From Curvivirga aplysinae (lineage in GTDB: Bacteria; Pseudomonadota; Alphaproteobacteria; UBA8366; Aestuariispiraceae), in the NCBI RefSeq assembly GCF_009711445.1, contig NZ_SMMC01000214.1, positions 1-38,245 of the forward strand: 38,245 bases of DNA. The letters are read 5' to 3'. This document shows, piece after piece, positions 33,805 through 38,245 of the stretch. The notes beneath the pieces were generated by a model that was not told the origin of the DNA, ran no database searches, and saw only the letters and a list, made by a program, of their open reading frames with translations. A program made the position numbers and the translations under genes. Numbering within the stretch: position 1 is the stretch's first letter; every line of letters starts with the position of its first letter.

Positions 33805-35535
33805 ATGCGGTTCTTCAAGGATTTATTCTCGCCGGATTATTTTCCAACTTTTCCGGCATTGGTTTTAGGCTTGTTCCTGATACCTGTTTTTGCGGGTGTT
33901 TTGGGCAGCCTTTTACCCGCATTAGGGTATTTTCCTGCTTTGGGCGGTTATAGCTTTTCTTTAGACATTTGGGAAAGGTTTTGGTCTTATCCTGCTGTTG
34001 AAAGCGCAGTATTGCGGTCTTTCTGTATTGGTATCATTGCTACCTTTTTGGCATTTGCTTTCTGCCAACTAATTTGCGCTTGTTTCTATCAAACAAAGAT
34101 GTTCGATAGAATCCTGCGTGGATTAAGTCCGATATTATCGATACCACATGTTTCTTTAAGTTTGGGATTGGTGTTTCTGTTAACGCCGTCTGGCTGGATT
34201 TTGCGTCTCATATCGCCTGAACTGACAGGTTTTGATCGCCCAGTACCTGTTTCTTTTTTCCCAGATATATATGGTGGCAGTTTGGTTATTGCCTTAGTTG
34301 TGAAAGAAATACCATTTTTGTTGATTATGACGCTTGGGGCTATGAATGAAATACCCGTAAACCGGGGACTTCGTGTTATGCGTGGGCTCGGCTATGGACG
34401 TTTGATGGGGTGGTCCAAGGCGATATTACCCCAGATATATGGTCGAATGCGTTTACCTGTTTTGGCTGTTTTGGTGTTTTCTGTATCTGTTGTTGATATG
34501 GCAATTATTTTATTGCCTTCAAACTCACCCAATCTGGGTATTCTAGTATTGCGCTGGTTCAATGATGGGGATTTGTCATTTCAATATCAAGCTGCAATGG
34601 GGGCGATGATTCAGATGATGATCGCTTTCACCGCAGTTTTAGTTTGGATTCTGTTGGAACAGATAGGTAAGTTTTGGTTATCCAAGTCGGTAATGCATGG
34701 GCGGCGCTATGTTTTTTCTTCCAGTTTGGTTGAGGCCGGTGTTGCAAAGATCATGCGTATATTTTCCGGTTTGGTATTTCTGTTAGGTGCGTTTTCTATT
34801 GTTATTTTATTCGTCTGGTCTTTTGCAGGGCGTTGGAAATATCCGGACGCCTTACCATCTTTATGGACAATAAAATACTGGTCGCGTCATCTAGACGGGG
34901 TTGGGGATGCCTTATGGCATACCATCTGCCTTGGTTTGTTTGCGACTATCCTATCTCTTATTCTGGTTATTGGTTGTTTGGAAACACAACAAGATCAGCG
35001 GAAGCGTTTTGTTTATGCCATGCAGATGTTGATCTATGTGCCATTGCTGGTACCGCAAATAGCTTTCCTGTTCGGTGTGCAGCTTTTTACACTGACCTTG
35101 CATTTGGACGGTGTTTATATCGGGGTGATTTGGTCGCATCTTCTATTTGTGCTTCCCTATATGTACCTCTCTTTGCAAGGGCCTTATTCCAACTTGGACT
35201 CACGTTATATTCATACGGCCAAGGTATTGGGGCAAGATCGTCTTCGTATTTTGTTTAAGATTAAGTTACCCATGTTATTACGCCCAATTCTTATTGCCTT
35301 TGCGATTGGTTTTGCCGTGAGTATAGCCCAATATTTGACCACTTTATTTATGGGGGCGGGACGTATCGAAACATTAACCACTGAGGCGGTCGCGCTCAGT
35401 AGTGGAAGTGACCGCCGGGTCATTGGTATTTATGCATTTGTACAGGCGATTTTGCCTTTTATTATCTTTGGCATTGCGACAATCTTACCAAAATGGATAT
35501 ATGCAAATCGCCTTGGTATGTTAGGGGAACGTTAA
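33805..35535 (+). CDS. ynjC: YnjC-like fused ABC permease
   Basis: A 576-residue inner-membrane protein made of two fused permease halves (about 1-290 and 305-576), each with about six helices, as in YnjC and ThiP-type permeases. The coupling (EAA) loops are visible as RVMRGLGYGRLMGWSKAILP in the first half and AKVLGQDRLRILFKIKLPML in the second. It lies 16 bases after the binding-protein gene, and its stop overlaps the ATPase ATG by one base. Complete in length and without interruptions. Confidence 0.88.
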   Translation: MRFFKDLFSPDYFPTFPALVLGLFLIPVFAGVLGSLLPALGYFPALGGYSFSLDIWERFWSYPAVESAVLRSFCIGIIATFLAFAFCQLICACFYQTKMFDRILRGLSPILSIPHVSLSLGLVFLLTPSGWILRLISPELTGFDRPVPVSFFPDIYGGSLVIALVVKEIPFLLIMTLGAMNEIPVNRGLRVMRGLGYGRLMGWSKAILPQIYGRMRLPVLAVLVFSVSVVDMAIILLPSNSPNLGILVLRWFNDGDLSFQYQAAMGAMIQMMIAFTAVLVWILLEQIGKFWLSKSVMHGRRYVFSSSLVEAGVAKIMRIFSGLVFLLGAFSIVILFVWSFAGRWKYPDALPSLWTIKYWSRHLDGVGDALWHTICLGLFATILSLILVIGCLETQQDQRKRFVYAMQMLIYVPLLVPQIAFLFGVQLFTLTLHLDGVYIGVIWSHLLFVLPYMYLSLQGPYSNLDSRYIHTAKVLGQDRLRILFKIKLPMLLRPILIAFAIGFAVSIAQYLTTLFMGAGRIETLTTEAVALSSGSDRRVIGIYAFVQAILPFIIFGIATILPKWIYANRLGMLGER

Positions 35536-36167
35536 TGAGCCTGCGCCTAGAAGATGTTCAGATTAAATTGGACAAGAAATCTTTATTTGATCCGATTTCC
35601 TGCCTCGTTAAAGATGGGCAATGCCTGACGTTAATGGGGCCATCGGGGGCTGGTAAATCTAGCTTGTTAGATTATATCGGCGGTGGCTTGTCACGTGATT
35701 TTACAGCGTCTGGTAAGGTTTATGTGGATGAGGTCTCAGTGGAAAGATGGCCTGCAGAGACACGCCGCATCGGCATTTTATATCAAGATGATTTACTTTT
35801 TCCTCATATGAATGTGGCGCAGAATTTAAGTTTGGGTATTTCAGCTGAAATTAAAGGTATTGAGCGTAAATTGCGGATTAAGCAAGCCCTGAAAGATGCG
35901 AATCTAGAAGGGTTTGAGAAACGCGATCCAGCCCGTTTGTCTGGCGGTCAAAGGGCACGGGTGAGTTGTATGCGGATGTTGTTATCGGAACCACGTGCCT
36001 TGTTGTTGGATGAACCGTTTTCTAAGCTAGATCAGGAATTACGGGAACGTTTTCGTGGCTTTGTGTTTGGTAGAGCTATGGATTTAAAACTACCGATGAT
36101 TATGGTTACACATGATCCGGCAGATGCAAAGGCGGCAAATGGCCCTGTTATTGAAATCGGGGCCTAA
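35535..36167 (+). CDS. ynjD: YnjD-like ABC importer ATPase
   Basis: I start it at the ATG at 35535, which overlaps the permease stop (TAATG) and has an AGGGGAA site, giving 210 residues; an in-frame codon 42 bases earlier lies inside ynjC. Walker A is GPSGAGKS (35-42), the signature LSGGQRARVSCMRM, the catalytic Glu in LLLDEPFSKLD and the H-loop His in VTHDPADAK are all present. The short length, lacking a regulatory C-terminal domain, suits YnjD. It overlaps the convergent lipoprotein gene by 4 bases at its stop. Confidence 0.9.
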   Translation: MSLRLEDVQIKLDKKSLFDPISCLVKDGQCLTLMGPSGAGKSSLLDYIGGGLSRDFTASGKVYVDEVSVERWPAETRRIGILYQDDLLFPHMNVAQNLSLGISAEIKGIERKLRIKQALKDANLEGFEKRDPARLSGGQRARVSCMRMLLSEPRALLLDEPFSKLDQELRERFRGFVFGRAMDLKLPMIMVTHDPADAKAANGPVIEIGA

Positions 36168-36589
36168 TGTTTTACAGCGGCTTTTTCGCCATCCACAATC
36201 AGGGTCTTACTGATTTTATGTTCATGCCCATTTTCGTCTTTGGCCCAATATTCAAAGGTGATTTCATCTTCTCCTTGGCGTGTAGCCACATGATGATTGT
36301 TTTGGATAAGCTTTCCATAAGCTTCTACTTCATATTCTAAAAACGCATCGACACAGGTCTTTTTGGATTCAACGCAAATTTTGCCGCGGGTGATCACTAG
36401 ATCAACACCATTCGTTTCGCGGAAAACACGGGTATGACTAAAAACCTGTCGACCATCTTTCACCGAAAACGAAATATCAAGAATATCCAAAAGCAGGTTT
36501 GCCTTTGGACTGTCCTTACTTTCAGTGTCATTACAGGCAGATAAAGTAAGTAATATAACAATACTGCAAAAGACTGAAGCTAACCGCAT
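36164..36589 (-). CDS. Small lipoprotein, unknown
   Basis: A 141-residue protein with a lipoprotein signal peptide and lipobox L16-S17-A18-C19; Asn after the Cys suggests outer-membrane sorting. The mature domain (about 30-140) is beta-rich and contains two cysteines in GKICVESKKTCVDAF that probably form a disulphide. No family recognised. A good promoter with a downstream inverted repeat lies before it. Its stop codon overlaps that of the convergent ABC ATPase gene. Confidence 0.65.
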   Translation of the reverse strand: MRLASVFCSIVILLTLSACNDTESKDSPKANLLLDILDISFSVKDGRQVFSHTRVFRETNGVDLVITRGKICVESKKTCVDAFLEYEVEAYGKLIQNNHHVATRQGEDEITFEYWAKDENGHEHKISKTLIVDGEKAAVKH

Positions 36590-36611
36590 CTAGTTAACGC
36601 CTTATATAATC

Positions 36612-36632
36612 AATCAGATAGCCCCTCTGATT
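36612..36632. promoter_or_regulatory. Inverted repeat downstream of lipoprotein promoter
   Basis: AATCAGA (36612-36618) and TCTGATT (36626-36632) form a perfect 7-bp inverted repeat with a 7-base spacer, positioned at the predicted transcription start of the lipoprotein gene. It could be an operator or an mRNA hairpin. Confidence 0.4.
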
Positions 36633-36639
36633 TAGATGT

Positions 36640-36667
36640 ATTATATAAAGCTATATCCAGATAGCAA
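36640..36667 (-). promoter_or_regulatory. Promoter of the small lipoprotein gene
   Basis: On the minus strand, TTGCTA (36662-36667) and TATAAT (36640-36645) are separated by 16 bases, a good sigma-70-type arrangement, about 50 bases before the lipoprotein start codon. Confidence 0.5.
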
Positions 36668-36711
36668 TTTGGATTTGGGAAAAAGACTGTTTTGGGGAAT
36701 GATAGCTAAGT

Positions 36712-38145
36712 TTAAGCCGCTGTCCCACCAACAGTTAAATCGTCAAGACGTAAGGTTGGTTGACCAACGCCAACAGGTACGCCTTGGCCATCTTTACCGC
36801 ATGTGCCAACACCTGGATCTAAGCTCATGTCATTGCCGATCATGGAAATACGGGTCAGGGCATCGGCACCACTACCGATCAAAGTGGCGCCTTTCACAGG
36901 GGCACCCAATTTACCATTTTCGATTTTGTAGGCTTCTGTGCAGGAGAAGACGAATTTACCATTTGTAATATCCACCTGTCCGCCACCGAAATTCACGGTG
37001 AAAATACCATCTTTCACAGATTCAAGTATTTCTTGTGGATCACGATCCCCGCCTAACATGTAAGTATTGGTCATGCGCGGAATAGGCATATGAGCATGAG
37101 ATTGACGACGACCATTGCCGGTTGGGTCGACTCCCATCAAACGTGCATTCATGCGGTCTTGCATAAAGCCTTTTAAAATACCATCTTCGATTAACACATT
37201 TCGTCCGGCTGGGGTGCCTTCATCATCAATGGTGATAGAGCCACGACGATCAGGGATTGTACCATCATCCACCACGGTCACGCCCGGCGCTGCCACACGT
37301 TCCCCAAGCAAGCCTGAGAAAACGGAAGTTTTCTTGCGATTGAAATCACCTTCCAACCCATGACCAACAGCTTCATGCAATAAAATTCCAGGCCAACCGG
37401 GGCCGAGAACAACTGTTGTTTCGCCCGCAGGTGCAGCAACAGAATCAAGATTTACAACTGCTTGACGTAATGCTTCGTCAACGGCGCCCTGCCAATGATC
37501 AGGGGTGACGAATAATTCATAGTTGGAACGACCACCGGACCCATGGCTGCCGCTTTCCATGCGGTCGCCTTGTTCCACAACCACCGATACATTTACGCGT
37601 ACCATCGGACGAATATCTGCCAGATGTAATCCACCCGGACGCAAGATATGCACCGCTTGCCAGCTGCCACCGATACTGGCGCTGACTTGTTTGACGCGTG
37701 GGTCTTTGTCACGGGCATAGGCATCCATCTGATGTAAAAGATCGACTTTATTTTCAAAAGTCATGTTACCCAACGGATTGTCATCTGTATACAGTGCCTG
37801 ATTGGTGGCGCGTGGCGCATCAGCCAATATGCCTGAATGACCAGATTTTACCGCTTTCACCGCATCAGCTGCACGTAAAAGGCCTGCTTCACTCATATCA
37901 GATGAATGGGCGAAGCCTGAAACTTCACCTGACACGGCACGTAAGCCGAAACCCTGAGATGTGTCATAACTTGCACTGCGGATACGTCCATCTTCAAAAA
38001 CAATATTTTCAGATTGTTTATATTCTAAAAACAACTCACCATCATCTGCCCCTTTTAAGGTGTCATTCACGATGGATTCCGCGCGTGCTTTATCTAATTC
38101 GCCGTCGGTGAAAAAAATAGAGTCGGTTTTAGAGACGTCAGACAT
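36712..38145 (-). CDS. tldD: Metalloprotease TldD
   Basis: TldD, with TldE (PmbA), forms a heterodimeric metalloprotease that degrades or matures peptides and is needed for some ribosomally made peptide products. At 477 residues the length fits. The zinc motif HEAVGH lies at 257-262 (His257, Glu258, His262), with the surrounding GPGWPGILLHEAVGHGLEGD. Other family stretches are GFGLRAVSGEVSGFAHSSDM and the C-terminal IGNDMSLDPGVGTCGKDGQG. No tldE is nearby, which is usual as the two genes are often unlinked. The region upstream, at the window's right edge, is probably a divergent promoter. Confidence 0.95.
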   Translation of the reverse strand: MSDVSKTDSIFFTDGELDKARAESIVNDTLKGADDGELFLEYKQSENIVFEDGRIRSASYDTSQGFGLRAVSGEVSGFAHSSDMSEAGLLRAADAVKAVKSGHSGILADAPRATNQALYTDDNPLGNMTFENKVDLLHQMDAYARDKDPRVKQVSASIGGSWQAVHILRPGGLHLADIRPMVRVNVSVVVEQGDRMESGSHGSGGRSNYELFVTPDHWQGAVDEALRQAVVNLDSVAAPAGETTVVLGPGWPGILLHEAVGHGLEGDFNRKKTSVFSGLLGERVAAPGVTVVDDGTIPDRRGSITIDDEGTPAGRNVLIEDGILKGFMQDRMNARLMGVDPTGNGRRQSHAHMPIPRMTNTYMLGGDRDPQEILESVKDGIFTVNFGGGQVDITNGKFVFSCTEAYKIENGKLGAPVKGATLIGSGADALTRISMIGNDMSLDPGVGTCGKDGQGVPVGVGQPTLRLDDLTVGGTAA

Positions 38146-38245
38146 TCCTGTATCCTTTTATTCTATCTTCTGTATATATGTTGAAACTTTTGATGTCTTA
38201 TCTTGGCCTAATAGCATATAAGAGTTTGGTTCTTGTATAGGAAAC

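Noticed and set aside
34833-35258. A 141-codon open frame inside the permease gene on the plus strand
   Set aside because: It lies in another frame of ynjC, has no ribosome-binding site, and the permease frame is clearly the real one, with coupling-loop motifs.
37698-38111. A 137-codon open frame antisense to tldD
   Set aside because: The His/Cys-rich, low-complexity translation looks like a shadow of the tldD coding strand; tldD is intact across the whole region.
1-38245. CRISPR arrays, insertion sequences, tRNA or rRNA genes, prophage
   Set aside because: No regularly spaced repeats, transposase-like frames, cloverleaf or rRNA-like stretches were seen by reading; a tRNA scan was not possible.

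Overview
The window looks like chromosomal DNA of a free-living, probably aquatic, AT-rich alphaproteobacterium. This rests on gene content: an alphaproteobacterial-type HIG1 twin-membrane protein beside a PduO-type cobalamin adenosyltransferase, a DUF6460 protein, bifunctional MnmC, TldD, a DUF4743 Nudix hydrolase, an OmpA-like lipoprotein with a Pro/Ala linker, and class III cyclases. The placement (Rhodospirillales or Sneathiellales-like) is inference from remembered gene sets, not from a phylogeny. I see no phage, insertion sequence, CRISPR array, rRNA or tRNA.

Layout. 1-2.1 kb: a small protein with a peptidoglycan-binding-like domain, then two Sel1-like membrane-anchored proteins on the minus strand. 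2.1-4.5 kb: a compact minus-strand operon (HIG1 protein, adenosyltransferase, small membrane protein, methyltransferase) and a small unknown protein. 4.6-6.9 kb: a plus-strand operon of AEC transporter, Nudix hydrolase and VOC protein. 7.0-8.3 kb: OmpA-family lipoprotein with its terminator, then DUF6460. 8.3-12.1 kb, minus strand: an MlaF-like ABC ATPase with altered catalytic residues, MnmC, and a secreted trypsin-like protease ending 2 nt before mnmC. 12.2-14.7 kb, minus strand: a cysteine-free acidic unknown protein and a 3-hydroxyacyl-CoA dehydrogenase. 14.9-17.1 kb: a TPR/glycosyltransferase-like protein and a small periplasmic TPR protein. 17.1-24.6 kb: a GldA-GldF-GldG-type ABC operon between two minus-strand class III nucleotide cyclases. 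24.8-25.9 kb: a DUF1223 protein and a convergent YbjQ-family protein. 26.1-29.8 kb: a hybrid histidine kinase translationally coupled to an HD-GYP response regulator. 29.8-32.2 kb: a PhyH-type dioxygenase divergent from a LysR regulator, and a GNAT acetyltransferase. 32.2-36.2 kb: the only long gene-free stretch (about 350 bp, with inverted repeats), then a YnjBCD-type ABC importer. 36.2-38.1 kb: a small lipoprotein and TldD.

Functional themes. Signalling is unusually dense. One cyclase joins an SdhC-like, His-rich membrane anchor, a [2Fe-2S] ferredoxin domain and a class III catalytic domain, which reads as a redox-sensing cyclase. A second cyclase is Cache/HAMP-regulated and has a non-canonical substrate-selecting residue. 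The kinase/HD-GYP pair should lower cyclic-di-GMP. The strongest candidates for new biology are the ferredoxin-containing cyclase, the altered MlaF-like ATPase, the cysteine-free acidic protein, and several palindromic regulatory sites, one of which resembles remembered PhaR (polyhydroxyalkanoate regulator) sites.
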